NCBI GenBank assembly: GCA_028339975.1
Contig: JAOLDG010000001.1
Location: 198,740-262,739, forward strand
DNA: 64,000 nt
From: Hyphomicrobiales bacterium
Lineage (GTDB): Bacteria; Pseudomonadota; Alphaproteobacteria; MED-G09
Direction of reading: 5' to 3'
Below are positions 43,019-51,898 of this stretch, piece by piece. A model generated the notes under the pieces. It did no database searches, had not been told where the DNA came from, and worked only from the letters and a program-made list of their open reading frames with translations. The translations under genes and the position numbers were made by a program. The first letter of the stretch is position 1, and each line of letters begins with the position of its first letter.

Positions 43019-44284
43019 TTGAATACATTATTTATTCTTGTTGATTGCAATAATTTTTACGTGTCATGTGAGCGTGTTTTTAATCCCTCATTAATTAATA
43101 AACCCGTTGTCGTTTTATCCAATAATGATGGCTGTATTATAGCACGCTCTAATGAGGCAAAATTGCTTAATATACCAATGGGTGCGCCTTTTCATATTTA
43201 TAAAGACTTCATTAATGCGCATAAAGTTAAGGTATATTCATCGAATTATCCATTATATGGAGATATGTCAAATAGAGTTATGAATTCACTTTCTGAGTTT
43301 AATTCAGATCTTGAGGTTTATTCAATTGACGAGGCTTTTCTTAAATATAAGCAAAAGAAAGAGTCTAGTATTGAGTGTTATATTTTAAAAATTAAGGAAA
43401 GTATTATTAAATGGACTGGAATACCAGTCTCTATAGGAGTCGGACCAACAAAAACTTTAGCAAAGATTGCTAACGTGCTGGCAAAAAAAAATAACCACCA
43501 TGGTATTTTTGATTTAAGTTCAAAAATAAAACAAGATGAAATTCTTAAAGACGTTAATGTTGAAAATATATGGGGTATTTCAAAACGTTGGGGCTCTAAA
43601 CTTAGGATGATTGGAATCGGTAATGCTCAGCAATTGCGTGATTCATCCCCTCGCAGAATAAGGCAATATTTAGGTGTCGTTGTAGAACGAATTGTCTACG
43701 AGTTGAGAGGGGTGGTGTGTTTAGATATTAATGAAATTTTACCAAAAAAAAATATTATGTGTTCTCGCTCCTTTAGTAATCTTATTAGTGATAAGAATAT
43801 TTTAAAACAGTCAATTATGGAATATACAATACGTGCATGCGAGAAGATGCGGAATCAAAATACCCGCGCACAAAGTATCTATATTTTTTTACAGACAAAT
43901 AAATTTAATAAAGGAAGGCAGCATAATGAAGGAATAATGGTTGGACTAAACATACCCTGTAGTGATACGGGTCCAATAATAAAGCTAGCAAGCTCTGCTA
44001 TCGATAGAATCTATAAGCCAGGTTACTTATATCAAAAAGCGGGTATTATGCTTCTTGACCTAATATCAGCAAATATCAACCAGCATGATTTCTTTGGAAA
44101 TACAAATCACTCACTCTCGGACAACCGCATGAAGGTTGTTGATTCATTAAATAAAAAATTTGGTCCTGGGACTATTTCGAATGGTATCTTAAAATATAAA
44201 GGCAAAAATGAGTGGAGTAGTAAAAAATATTACTTATCAAATAGATACACAACACAGTGGGACGAATTACCACATGTTATTTAA
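43019..44284 (+). CDS. umuC: Error-prone DNA polymerase V catalytic subunit
   Basis: A 421-residue Y-family polymerase, close to E. coli UmuC (422). It starts with TTG. ILVDCNNFYVSCERVF carries the first catalytic Asp and the steric gate area, YSIDEAFLKY the second acidic pair, GVGPTKTLAKIAN the helix-hairpin-helix part, and the C-terminus has the DUF4113 segment ending QWDELPHV. With UmuD it would perform damage-induced mutagenic bypass. Confidence 0.96.
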   Translation: MNTLFILVDCNNFYVSCERVFNPSLINKPVVVLSNNDGCIIARSNEAKLLNIPMGAPFHIYKDFINAHKVKVYSSNYPLYGDMSNRVMNSLSEFNSDLEVYSIDEAFLKYKQKKESSIECYILKIKESIIKWTGIPVSIGVGPTKTLAKIANVLAKKNNHHGIFDLSSKIKQDEILKDVNVENIWGISKRWGSKLRMIGIGNAQQLRDSSPRRIRQYLGVVVERIVYELRGVVCLDINEILPKKNIMCSRSFSNLISDKNILKQSIMEYTIRACEKMRNQNTRAQSIYIFLQTNKFNKGRQHNEGIMVGLNIPCSDTGPIIKLASSAIDRIYKPGYLYQKAGIMLLDLISANINQHDFFGNTNHSLSDNRMKVVDSLNKKFGPGTISNGILKYKGKNEWSSKKYYLSNRYTTQWDELPHVI

Positions 44285-44332
44285 ATTAAACTTATAGTAA
44301 ATATATTATGAAATAAATAGGAAAAGCAGTAA

Positions 44333-45625
44333 ATGACTACAATAAACTTATCAAAATCAGATGATATTATAATACCAACAAATAATGGTGACACCTACAG
44401 AGGTATAGAGGGTGATGATACGTACATATTAGTTTCCCAAGATAAGTCATCTTCAGTATCCATTATTGATACAAAAGGGAATAATACAATTCAGTTACCG
44501 GAGTGGTCTAAGGTAAAATCAATAGCAGTATCAAAAGATGCAATTAGAGTAACATGTGATGATATGACAATCTTTACAATAAATGGAGCTGATAAATTTT
44601 CTTATGACATTGGCGGTAATCTTACAAACAATAGCATTGGAAGTATAAAAACATTCAATGAATTTGTTAGCATCTTTGATTTGACCCCACCGTCAGAAGG
44701 AACAGTTAACAAGTCTACAAGTAAAATTGTATATGAAGACTCATTTAGAATGCTTTATGAAGTTAAAGTTCAGAAAGAAGATGGTGGTAACAAATATTAT
44801 ATCAATAATGAATTGAGTCCTGATTTGTCATTGTCTTCAGGTGAAAAGTATATTTTTGATTTAAATGATGCTTCTTCATCAAATCACCCTCTATCAATAT
44901 CGGCAACAAAAAATGGAACACATTCTGACGGTTCTACAATAACTGATGGAATAAAATTTTATGCACAGGGTTATGAGAAAACAGAGACTAATTTTTCATC
45001 ACTTTTTTCTCCCGAAGGAACTTTAGAAAATGCATTTATGGTTTTTGAACCATCGGCAACTGATACAGTTTTGTATTACTATTGCTTAGTTCATAATGGG
45101 ATGGCAAATGATGCGAAAATTATTATTGATAACTATATTGAGGTCTCTCAAGAAGTTATATCTACAACTCTTACAGTTCAAAATAACGGAGCATCTGATT
45201 ACACAATTGCAAGCCAAAGCCTCTCTGGCAATGATCCAACTCTAACATTAGAGAGGGGTAAAACATATGAGTTTGATATTAGTTCACCAGGCCATCCATT
45301 TTGGATTAAAACAGAGCAAATTAATGGAACATCAGAATCTTATAATGACGGCATTGTTAATAATGGTGCTTCTAGCGGGTTAATTACATTTACAGTTCCA
45401 GCTGATGCACCATCAACCTTATATTATATATGTCAAATACATAGTGGTATGACTGGAATTATTAATATTGTGGATGATGCAATGGGAGGAAACATCGTTA
45501 ATGATACTTCTGGGTCTGACAATACTATTTCAACCCCCGGCTACGGCGGCTATAATTATGATTATGATTTAATATATGATTTTACAAACAAAGATGAATT
45601 TACGCCGGTTGGTTTTGATATTTAA
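44333..45625 (+). CDS. Extracellular-type protein: repeat module plus two cupredoxin domains
   Basis: A 430-residue acidic protein without a Sec signal. Residues 10-115 are a module shared with the C-terminus of the 51899 protein and the ORF at 63805: TYRGIEGDDTYIL, SIIDTKGNNTIQLP, NGADKFSYDIGGN. Two cupredoxin-like domains follow. The first has His185 (SNHPLS) and CLVHNGM (Cys251, His254, Met257); the second has His321 (GHPFWI) and CQIHSGM (Cys367, His370, Met373), the pattern of a type 1 copper site. A Gly/Tyr/Asp-rich tail (GGYNYDYD) ends it. Copper binding is inferred; the role (electron transfer, copper capture, adhesion) is unknown. Possibly type I exported. Confidence 0.75.
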   Translation: MTTINLSKSDDIIIPTNNGDTYRGIEGDDTYILVSQDKSSSVSIIDTKGNNTIQLPEWSKVKSIAVSKDAIRVTCDDMTIFTINGADKFSYDIGGNLTNNSIGSIKTFNEFVSIFDLTPPSEGTVNKSTSKIVYEDSFRMLYEVKVQKEDGGNKYYINNELSPDLSLSSGEKYIFDLNDASSSNHPLSISATKNGTHSDGSTITDGIKFYAQGYEKTETNFSSLFSPEGTLENAFMVFEPSATDTVLYYYCLVHNGMANDAKIIIDNYIEVSQEVISTTLTVQNNGASDYTIASQSLSGNDPTLTLERGKTYEFDISSPGHPFWIKTEQINGTSESYNDGIVNNGASSGLITFTVPADAPSTLYYICQIHSGMTGIINIVDDAMGGNIVNDTSGSDNTISTPGYGGYNYDYDLIYDFTNKDEFTPVGFDI

Positions 45626-45637
45626 TTGGAGAAGTAA

Positions 45638-46036
45638 ATGGTAGTTAATTTTTTAGTATCAGGCTTGTTAGCGATAATGATTTTCTATTCTTTTGGAATA
45701 GCCATTAATGTTCATAGAACTTTAGATAAGGAAAATGCAGGTAAGCTTTTAAGAAAACTTTTTCCTATCTATTTTTTGTGGGGAATAGTTATTTCTATTA
45801 CTGCTGAAATTATTTACTTACTAGAAGGTTTAAATACTCAAGCCTTTATTATGGCAATCATTGTTATTGGTTATCTTTATTCACGACAAACTTTAGTGCC
45901 GAAACTCAATAAGAATAGAGATTTAGCAAATGAAGGAGATGAAAAGTCAAAAAAGATTTTCAGCTCACTTCATTTTCAAAGCGTTGCAATTAACTTAATA
46001 CAAATGTTGCTGCTGGCGCTTATATTGTTTATTTAA
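45638..46036 (+). CDS. Small four-helix membrane protein, DUF4149/TMEM205-like
   Basis: A 132-residue protein with four hydrophobic segments. FPIYFLWGIVISI and the C-terminal FSSLHFQSVAINLIQMLL, with H-x-x-S-V-x-x-N, resemble the DUF4149 (TMEM205-like) family. Function unknown. It starts 12 bases after the cupredoxin gene and could be co-transcribed with it; its stop overlaps the convergent SDR gene by four bases. Confidence 0.65.
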   Translation: MVVNFLVSGLLAIMIFYSFGIAINVHRTLDKENAGKLLRKLFPIYFLWGIVISITAEIIYLLEGLNTQAFIMAIIVIGYLYSRQTLVPKLNKNRDLANEGDEKSKKIFSSLHFQSVAINLIQMLLLALILFI

Positions 46037-46914
46037 ACTGATCTTTTGGCCTTATCAGCATCATTGGAAGATTTAATCATATTTCGAATACCGTCCCAAT
46101 CTTCGTCTGATAATTTATCTAAGCTTTGATAAAAATTACCACTTGAACCTAGATGACTTGCCCCGTCGATGGCAATAGTTTGACCCGTAAGGTAGTCACA
46201 TCCATCTGCCATTAAAAATGTAGCTAGGTTTCTTAACTCTTGCATTTCACCATTTCTTCTCATTGGAATTTTTGAATCATTTTCGTTTGAATCTGTATCT
46301 TGTCCAGGGCTTAATCTCTCCCAAGCTCCTTTTGTTGGAAATGGTCCGGGAGCAATCGCATTTAATCTTATACCGTAATGACCCCATTCAGCGGCAAGAG
46401 ATTTAGTCATAATATTTACACCAGCTTTTGACATCGCAGATGGAACTGTAAATGGACCACCATTCCAGATCCAAGTAGTTAGAATTGATATAACAGAACC
46501 CTTATCGCCTCCCTCGATCCATCGAGTACCGCAAGCGTGTGTTAAGTAGAAAGATCCTCGGAACACTATATTAGAAATGGCTTCAAAACCCTTTGGGCTA
46601 ATATCTTTTGTCGGAGAGATAAAATTACCAGCAGCATTATTTACTAATCCAGTTAAAGCTCCACCGTCTTTCCATATTACATCAATCATGTCATTAACGG
46701 CATCAGAAATTCTAATATCGCATGCAAAACCTTTTATTTTACCACCCTGGTCAGAAATTTCTTTTACAGTATCATCTAAAACAGCCTGCCTTCTTCCACA
46801 GATATAAACTTCAGCACCTAATTCTGCATACTCCGATGCCATTTCTTTTCCTAAACCAGTTCCTCCACCGGTAACTAAAATTCTTTTTCCCTTAAGGATG
46901 TCTTTTTGAAACAT
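46033..46914 (-). CDS. SDR oxidoreductase, 2,4-dienoyl-CoA reductase-like
   Basis: A 293-residue short-chain dehydrogenase. NADP-binding VTGGGTGLGKEMASEY is near residue 14 and NNAAGNF near residue 93. The active-site stretch is SAMSKAGVNIMTKSLAAEWG: the usual Tyr is absent and Lys retained, as in peroxisomal-type 2,4-dienoyl-CoA reductases, which degrade polyunsaturated acyl-CoAs. The nearby thiolase and acyl-CoA genes fit fatty acid breakdown. Substrate not proven. Confidence 0.85.
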   Translation of the reverse strand: MFQKDILKGKRILVTGGGTGLGKEMASEYAELGAEVYICGRRQAVLDDTVKEISDQGGKIKGFACDIRISDAVNDMIDVIWKDGGALTGLVNNAAGNFISPTKDISPKGFEAISNIVFRGSFYLTHACGTRWIEGGDKGSVISILTTWIWNGGPFTVPSAMSKAGVNIMTKSLAAEWGHYGIRLNAIAPGPFPTKGAWERLSPGQDTDSNENDSKIPMRRNGEMQELRNLATFLMADGCDYLTGQTIAIDGASHLGSSGNFYQSLDKLSDEDWDGIRNMIKSSNDADKAKRSV

Positions 46915-46923
46915 ATGATTTTC

Positions 46924-47682
46924 CTATATTAATTTTAAACGAGTAAATAATATTGAAACTATCCAACCTAATAGTCCAGATAAAATAACTGCAATAATCC
47001 CATAGAGTAATGCAAATTTATTTGCAAAAATCCATATTAATCTTGCAAAACCGGCTTGCTTTAAATCAATAGAACTTTCGGCATAAGAAATAGCCTCCCC
47101 ATTTTGGAAAAGAAAATATCGAACAAAATATTTACCCTGTAGAGAGTTTGGAGGTAAAAGAAATTCAGTTCTAAATAAACCAACTTTTCCAGGACCGGAT
47201 CTTAAAGCTATATTACCTTCTTTCTCGAAAAATTGCCCACTATCAACCATCTCTGATCTTAATCTATCATCAAATTCAATTTGTTTAATTGAGCTATGTT
47301 TTATATTTGCTCTTCCAAGCGGAAGATTACCTACCCCAAGACCTAGTTTATTAAGATTATTTTGATTTGTTATTTCCATAAATGGTTTTGAGCTAAGAAT
47401 ATTATAATAACTAGGAACATTGGTATAATAAGATTTTCCTCGCCCAAGCCATATTCCAAAAAACCTTCTTTTTTCCTGCATAATTTGATTTTTTGGTGGT
47501 CCAACTATTTCAATCATTATATCTCTTTTACCAGCAGGTGTAGCACCAAATAATACAACGCTTGTACCTGAAATACCCGGCTTGATTTGGACGTCTCTCT
47601 CATTTGTATCGATTATTAACTCTAGCGGAGATTGGGCACACAAGATTGTCAGGATAAAAATAATTTTAAAGTACGAGTTCAT
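46924..47682 (-). CDS. TIGR02186-type membrane-anchored periplasmic protein
   Basis: A 252-residue protein with an N-terminal signal-like helix and one C-terminal transmembrane helix (about residues 222-245). The interior has VVLFGATPAGKRDIMIEIVG and GIWLGRGKSYYTNVPSYYN, features of the TIGR02186 family found next to TauE/SafE exporters in alphaproteobacteria. It is encoded directly after the exporter gene with a one-base overlap, so a joint role in export of a sulfur or similar organic anion is likely. Biochemical role unknown. Confidence 0.8.
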   Translation of the reverse strand: MNSYFKIIFILTILCAQSPLELIIDTNERDVQIKPGISGTSVVLFGATPAGKRDIMIEIVGPPKNQIMQEKRRFFGIWLGRGKSYYTNVPSYYNILSSKPFMEITNQNNLNKLGLGVGNLPLGRANIKHSSIKQIEFDDRLRSEMVDSGQFFEKEGNIALRSGPGKVGLFRTEFLLPPNSLQGKYFVRYFLFQNGEAISYAESSIDLKQAGFARLIWIFANKFALLYGIIAVILSGLLGWIVSILFTRLKLI

Positions 47683-48599
47683 TAGTGGGAACCCCCGCCG
47701 AGAAGAAGCGTAATTGTTTCATTGGGTCTAATTAATAAATCTGAAGCCATAATTATTCCAACGCTCAAAACAAGAACTGCCAATGATGCTCTGAGTATTG
47801 GACCTTGAAGCTTACTGCTTAACTTAACTCCTATCTGAGCACCAGCAGCACCGCCAAGAAGTAAAATTAATGCCAAAACTATATCAACTGTTTGATTGTG
47901 ATATGAGTGGAGAAGTGTGACTATTGCGGTCACAAAAATAATTTGATAAAGGGATGTTCCTATAACAACTGAAGTTGGCATTCTTAAAATATATATCATG
48001 GCAGGGATCATAATAAACCCACCTCCAACTCCCATTATTGAGGCTAAAATTCCAACCACAAAGCCTATAGTTAAAGGAGGTATTATTGATATATATAGAC
48101 CAGATTTTTTAAATCTCATTCTATAAGGCAATCCCATAACCCAGGAATGATGGTAGGCTTTTGCCCTTTTCTTTTTGCCTAGTAAGCCCATACTATCCAA
48201 GCTTTCATAAAGCATAAAGCTACCAACGCCAGTTAAAAATAAAAAATAAGTCAGTGTTATTAAAAGATCTATAAGTCCAACTTTAATAAGAGAGTTAAAG
48301 ATACTAATACCAACGAAAGAGCCAAGTATTCCTCCAACTAAAAGAAGGTTACCGAGTTTAATATCAACCGCGTTTCTTTTTAAATGTCCTATTGTTCCAG
48401 ATAGCGAGGATCCAACAATATGGTTTGCTTCAGACGCAACAGCAACAGCTGGAGGAATTCCTAAAAGAACTAACAGGGGTGTCATCAGAAAGCCCCCGCC
48501 AACACCAAACATTCCAGAAAGTATTCCAACTAACATTCCAAGAGTTAGGAATATTAACGGATTAATTGAGAGTTCTGCAATTGGTAAGTAAAGTTCCAT
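47682..48599 (-). CDS. TauE/SafE (TSUP) family membrane exporter
   Basis: A 305-residue permease with about eight transmembrane helices. The two TSUP halves each carry the glycine-rich motif: GMLVGILSGMFGVGGGFLMTP (residues 22-42) and GFVVGILASIMGVGGGFIMIP (about 177-198). An extra cytoplasmic loop (LGKKKRAKAYHHSW) is typical of the alphaproteobacterial branch paired with TIGR02186. Substrates in the family are sulfite, sulfoacetate and other organosulfur anions; which applies here is unknown. Confidence 0.9.
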   Translation of the reverse strand: MELYLPIAELSINPLIFLTLGMLVGILSGMFGVGGGFLMTPLLVLLGIPPAVAVASEANHIVGSSLSGTIGHLKRNAVDIKLGNLLLVGGILGSFVGISIFNSLIKVGLIDLLITLTYFLFLTGVGSFMLYESLDSMGLLGKKKRAKAYHHSWVMGLPYRMRFKKSGLYISIIPPLTIGFVVGILASIMGVGGGFIMIPAMIYILRMPTSVVIGTSLYQIIFVTAIVTLLHSYHNQTVDIVLALILLLGGAAGAQIGVKLSSKLQGPILRASLAVLVLSVGIIMASDLLIRPNETITLLLGGGSH

Positions 48600-48739
48600 G
48601 ATAATTATTAACGTAATACATTTATAAAATAAGGCTAGTTTATTTGAAATTCTTCAATAACAGTAGAGACAGTTTTATTATATTCATATATAAATTTGTT
48701 GATAATATGTCTTATCAAAAAATATAGAGGTAGAGAAAA

Positions 48740-49975
48740 ATGACAGAAGCTTGGATAATTGATGCTTGTCGTACTCCAAGGGGTATAGGCAAGGCTGGAA
48801 AAGGTGCTTTGAGCTCTATGCATCCTCAACATTTAGGTGCAGCAGTTCTTAAGGCCATAGCTGAGAGAAATAAAATAAATACAGCAGAAGTCGATGATAT
48901 TATTTGGGGTACTAGCTCTCAAAGAGGGACGCAAGGTGGAGATTTAGGACGTATGGCTGCTCTTGATGCAGGATATGATGTCAAATCAAGTGCTGTAACG
49001 CTAGATAGATTTTGTGGTTCAGGTATTACAAGTGTAAATATTGCGGCTTCAAGTGTTATGTCTGGAATGGAAGACTTAGTTTTGGCTGGTGGAACAGAAA
49101 TGATGTCCACATATGGTCAAGATGGTAATACTCCATCTCCTTTTATGGACAATGGTAATACAAGGTTGAGAAGTGAGCATCCACAGCCTCACCAGGGAGT
49201 TTGCGCGGACGCTATTGCCACCCTCGAGGGCATAGATAGAAAGGCAGTTGATGAATTAGCATTCTTGAGTCAACAAAATGCAGATAAGGCAATTAAGGGC
49301 GGTCATTTTGATAAGTCTTTAATACCTGTCTACAACGCTGAAGGTGAACTAGTATTAGATAAAGAAGAGTTTCCAAGGCCCCAAACAACATTAGAGGGTT
49401 TATCTGAACTTAAGGCATCTTTTGAATCTTTAGCCGATTATCCTCTAGATGAAGGTGGTACGACTTTTAGAAAATTAGTTCTGCAAAAATATCCTGACTT
49501 AAAAATTAATCATGTTCATCATGCTGGAAATAGCTCAGGGGTTGTTGACGGCGCAGCGGCTCTTCTTATTGCATCACCTAATTACGCTAAAGCCAATGGA
49601 ATGAAACCACGAGCGCGTATTAAGGCTATGGCTAATATGGGAGACTCACCAACACTTATGTTAAATGCACCAGTCCCTGCCGCAAGAAAAGTTTTAGAAA
49701 AAGCAAATTTAACAATTAATGATATTGATCTTTTTGAGGTTAATGAAGCTTTTTCAGTTGTGACAGAAAAATTTATTCGTGATCTTAATATTGATAGAGA
49801 AAAAATTAATGTTAATGGTGGAGCTATGGCCCTTGGGCATCCTATTGGAGCAACAGGTTCTATATTAGTTGGCACTGTTCTTGATGAGCTCGAAAGACGA
49901 GACCTTCAATTCGGTTTAGTCACTATGTGTGCTGCAGGTGGAATGGCACCAGCTGTAATAATTGAAAGAGTTTAG
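48740..49975 (+). CDS. Acetyl-CoA C-acyltransferase (thiolase)
   Basis: A 411-residue thiolase. Nucleophile Cys92 in DRFCGSGITS, His367 in GGAMALGHPIGATG and Cys397 in TMCAAGGM are the complete catalytic set. The N-terminus lacks a leader. It cleaves 3-ketoacyl-CoA or condenses acetyl-CoA. The substrate range (biosynthetic acetoacetyl-CoA or degradative) cannot be told. The insertion ERLS-type loop of degradative thiolases is replaced by KEEFPRPQTTLEGLSEL. It is divergent from the TauE gene. Confidence 0.92.
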   Translation: MTEAWIIDACRTPRGIGKAGKGALSSMHPQHLGAAVLKAIAERNKINTAEVDDIIWGTSSQRGTQGGDLGRMAALDAGYDVKSSAVTLDRFCGSGITSVNIAASSVMSGMEDLVLAGGTEMMSTYGQDGNTPSPFMDNGNTRLRSEHPQPHQGVCADAIATLEGIDRKAVDELAFLSQQNADKAIKGGHFDKSLIPVYNAEGELVLDKEEFPRPQTTLEGLSELKASFESLADYPLDEGGTTFRKLVLQKYPDLKINHVHHAGNSSGVVDGAAALLIASPNYAKANGMKPRARIKAMANMGDSPTLMLNAPVPAARKVLEKANLTINDIDLFEVNEAFSVVTEKFIRDLNIDREKINVNGGAMALGHPIGATGSILVGTVLDELERRDLQFGLVTMCAAGGMAPAVIIERV

Positions 49976-49986
49976 ATTTAGTTTTA

Positions 49987-50038
49987 AAACTTGAGGTAAA
50001 TTTTTACCTACTTCAGTTTAAGATTTAACCTCAAGTTT
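49987..50038. repeat. Nested inverted repeats between thiolase and MFS genes
   Basis: AAACTTGAGGT at 49987-49997 and ACCTCAAGTTT at 50028-50038 are exact reverse complements (11 pairs). AGGTAAA at 49994-50000 also pairs with TTTACCT at 50003-50009, using part of the same left arm. The two hairpins are mutually exclusive. They could be a terminator for the thiolase, an operator or an attenuator-like switch before the MFS gene. Confidence 0.45.
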
Positions 50039-50062
50039 ATAAAACAATATAAGGTCTAAAAC

Positions 50063-51214
50063 ATGTCGTCACCTGTAGGCTTACAACAAAGAATACCACT
50101 TAATAATCAAATAGGCCTAATAGGCTTGCTTCTATGTGCTTTTTCATCACCGCTTATAATGCCCTTAAATATTATAGCAATATCTGAAAAATTTATTGAA
50201 GCCACTAATGGCCAAGTAGGCTTGATTGCAACTTTTGAAACTTTATTTATTTCAATTTCATCGATAATTTTATCAAGATTTGTTAATAAAATTAATAGAA
50301 AAAAGATATTCTTTATAGCCTCTTTGTTTGTTATGAGTGGAAATTTTTTAACAATATTTGCTCCAGAATTAAATTTTGTTATTATTTCTAGAATGATAGC
50401 TGGACTTGGTTCTGGTGCTATTGTAGCAACTGTAGTCGCAACCATAGCAAGAGGCTCTAATGGCCAGATGACATTCGCTTTATTAAATTCTGGTGTTGGA
50501 GTAATGGGCATTATGCTTCCCTTTCTTCTTCCCATTATTATCGCATCCAACGGTATGGAAGGAGCTTATTCCCTACACTTTTTAATTTCATTATTTACTT
50601 TCTTTTTCTTATATCTAATCACTCTTGATGATAGTAAAAATGATGAAATAAACTCTATGGAATCCTATAAAGGGGCTTCAGGATGGATTGCTATGTTTGG
50701 AACAGCTCTTATATTTTTGGCCCATGCCGGTATATTTTCTTTTTCTGCAAAAATTGGAGAATCCTTAGGAATCTCAGTTACGCAGATAGGTTATATATTT
50801 ATGTCAGGTGGAGTTTTAACAATTTTTGGACCATTAATTGCGGGCTTCATTGGGCAAAGATTCGGAAGCTTATTACCTTGTCTTTTGTTAGTCAGTGTTT
50901 TGTTAGTTACTGGCGTCATTATACCTAATATAACATCACCAATAATTTTCTATATGGCAGTTCCTATTTGTGGAATGATCCCGATGATTTTAACACCATT
51001 TTATCTTGGAGCAATGGCAAAGCTTGATCCTACTGGCGGCCTAGCAGCAGCTCATCCAGCTTTTTCAACGATGGGTGGAGCAGCAGGCCCAGTTGTCATG
51101 GGATATGTATCCGATTGGCAGGGTTTCACAGGCATAGGCTGGGTTGTCTTGATAGTAATATTATTAGGTACTCCATTAATTTCAATAGCCCTATTAGAGG
51201 CCGATAAAAAATAA
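50063..51214 (+). CDS. MFS transporter
   Basis: A 383-residue hydrophobic protein with about twelve transmembrane helices. The motif A-like loop after the second helix is FVNKINRKKIFFIASL, and ISRMIAGLGSGAIVATVVATIARG follows. The central loop between halves is short (DDSKNDEINSMES). It belongs to the major facilitator superfamily; substrate unknown. It begins 24 bases after an inverted repeat structure. Confidence 0.87.
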   Translation: MSSPVGLQQRIPLNNQIGLIGLLLCAFSSPLIMPLNIIAISEKFIEATNGQVGLIATFETLFISISSIILSRFVNKINRKKIFFIASLFVMSGNFLTIFAPELNFVIISRMIAGLGSGAIVATVVATIARGSNGQMTFALLNSGVGVMGIMLPFLLPIIIASNGMEGAYSLHFLISLFTFFFLYLITLDDSKNDEINSMESYKGASGWIAMFGTALIFLAHAGIFSFSAKIGESLGISVTQIGYIFMSGGVLTIFGPLIAGFIGQRFGSLLPCLLLVSVLLVTGVIIPNITSPIIFYMAVPICGMIPMILTPFYLGAMAKLDPTGGLAAAHPAFSTMGGAAGPVVMGYVSDWQGFTGIGWVVLIVILLGTPLISIALLEADKK

Positions 51215-51275
51215 CCTTTTATATTGAAAGTCTTAAAGAAATAGTGTGCAATAATTTTAAAACCTGGAGAAAAAG

Positions 51276-51869
51276 ATGTCACGAATTAAAAAAGTTGATT
51301 TAGATGATTGGGATAAAGATCTAAGAGAAATGACTGCTGCTGATAGCGGCACACCTCTTGAGCAAGGTGCAATGAGAATGTTTGCGCATACTCCTGAGAT
51401 TTCAAAAGGACTCACTGCTTTTGCGGGATCATTAAAACAAAATAGATCCTTACCCGATCGATTGGTTGAGCTGGTTAGACTTAGAGTAGCCTTTCATAAT
51501 CAATGCCGAAGCTGCATGGCTATTCGATATAAGGATGGACAAGAGGATGGTATTACTGAAGATTTAGTATGCTCTCTTGAAAAGCCAATGGAGGCAGATA
51601 ATTTATCAGACGCAGAAAAAGCAGCCATTCAATATGGAGAGCTTTTTGCGACAAATCATTTGGCAATTAATGATGCTATTTATGATAATCTAAGAAAATA
51701 TTTTAATGAATCAGAAATTGTTGAACTGTCTATGACTGTGGCTTTTTTTGTTGGGTTTGGAAGACTTGCAGCTAGCTATCACATGGTTGAAGAGCTTCCA
51801 GAGTCTTTTCAAGCTGACGAAAAAGAGACACTAACTCCCTGGGGAAACGACTCTATTATTGTTAGATAA
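51276..51869 (+). CDS. Carboxymuconolactone decarboxylase/AhpD-like protein
   Basis: A 197-residue helical protein with the CMD core LVELVRLRVAFHNQCRSCMAIRYKDG, where CRSC is the redox-active pair found in AhpD-like members. The His that usually follows is replaced by Arg/Tyr. It may be a peroxidase-linked thiol protein rather than a true decarboxylase. A good site (CTGGAGAAAAAG) precedes the ATG. It lies between the MFS transporter and the large protease, 29 bases before the latter's TTG. Confidence 0.85.
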   Translation: MSRIKKVDLDDWDKDLREMTAADSGTPLEQGAMRMFAHTPEISKGLTAFAGSLKQNRSLPDRLVELVRLRVAFHNQCRSCMAIRYKDGQEDGITEDLVCSLEKPMEADNLSDAEKAAIQYGELFATNHLAINDAIYDNLRKYFNESEIVELSMTVAFFVGFGRLAASYHMVEELPESFQADEKETLTPWGNDSIIVR

Positions 51870-51898
51870 TTATATAATATTTTTTTGGAGAATTTAAA

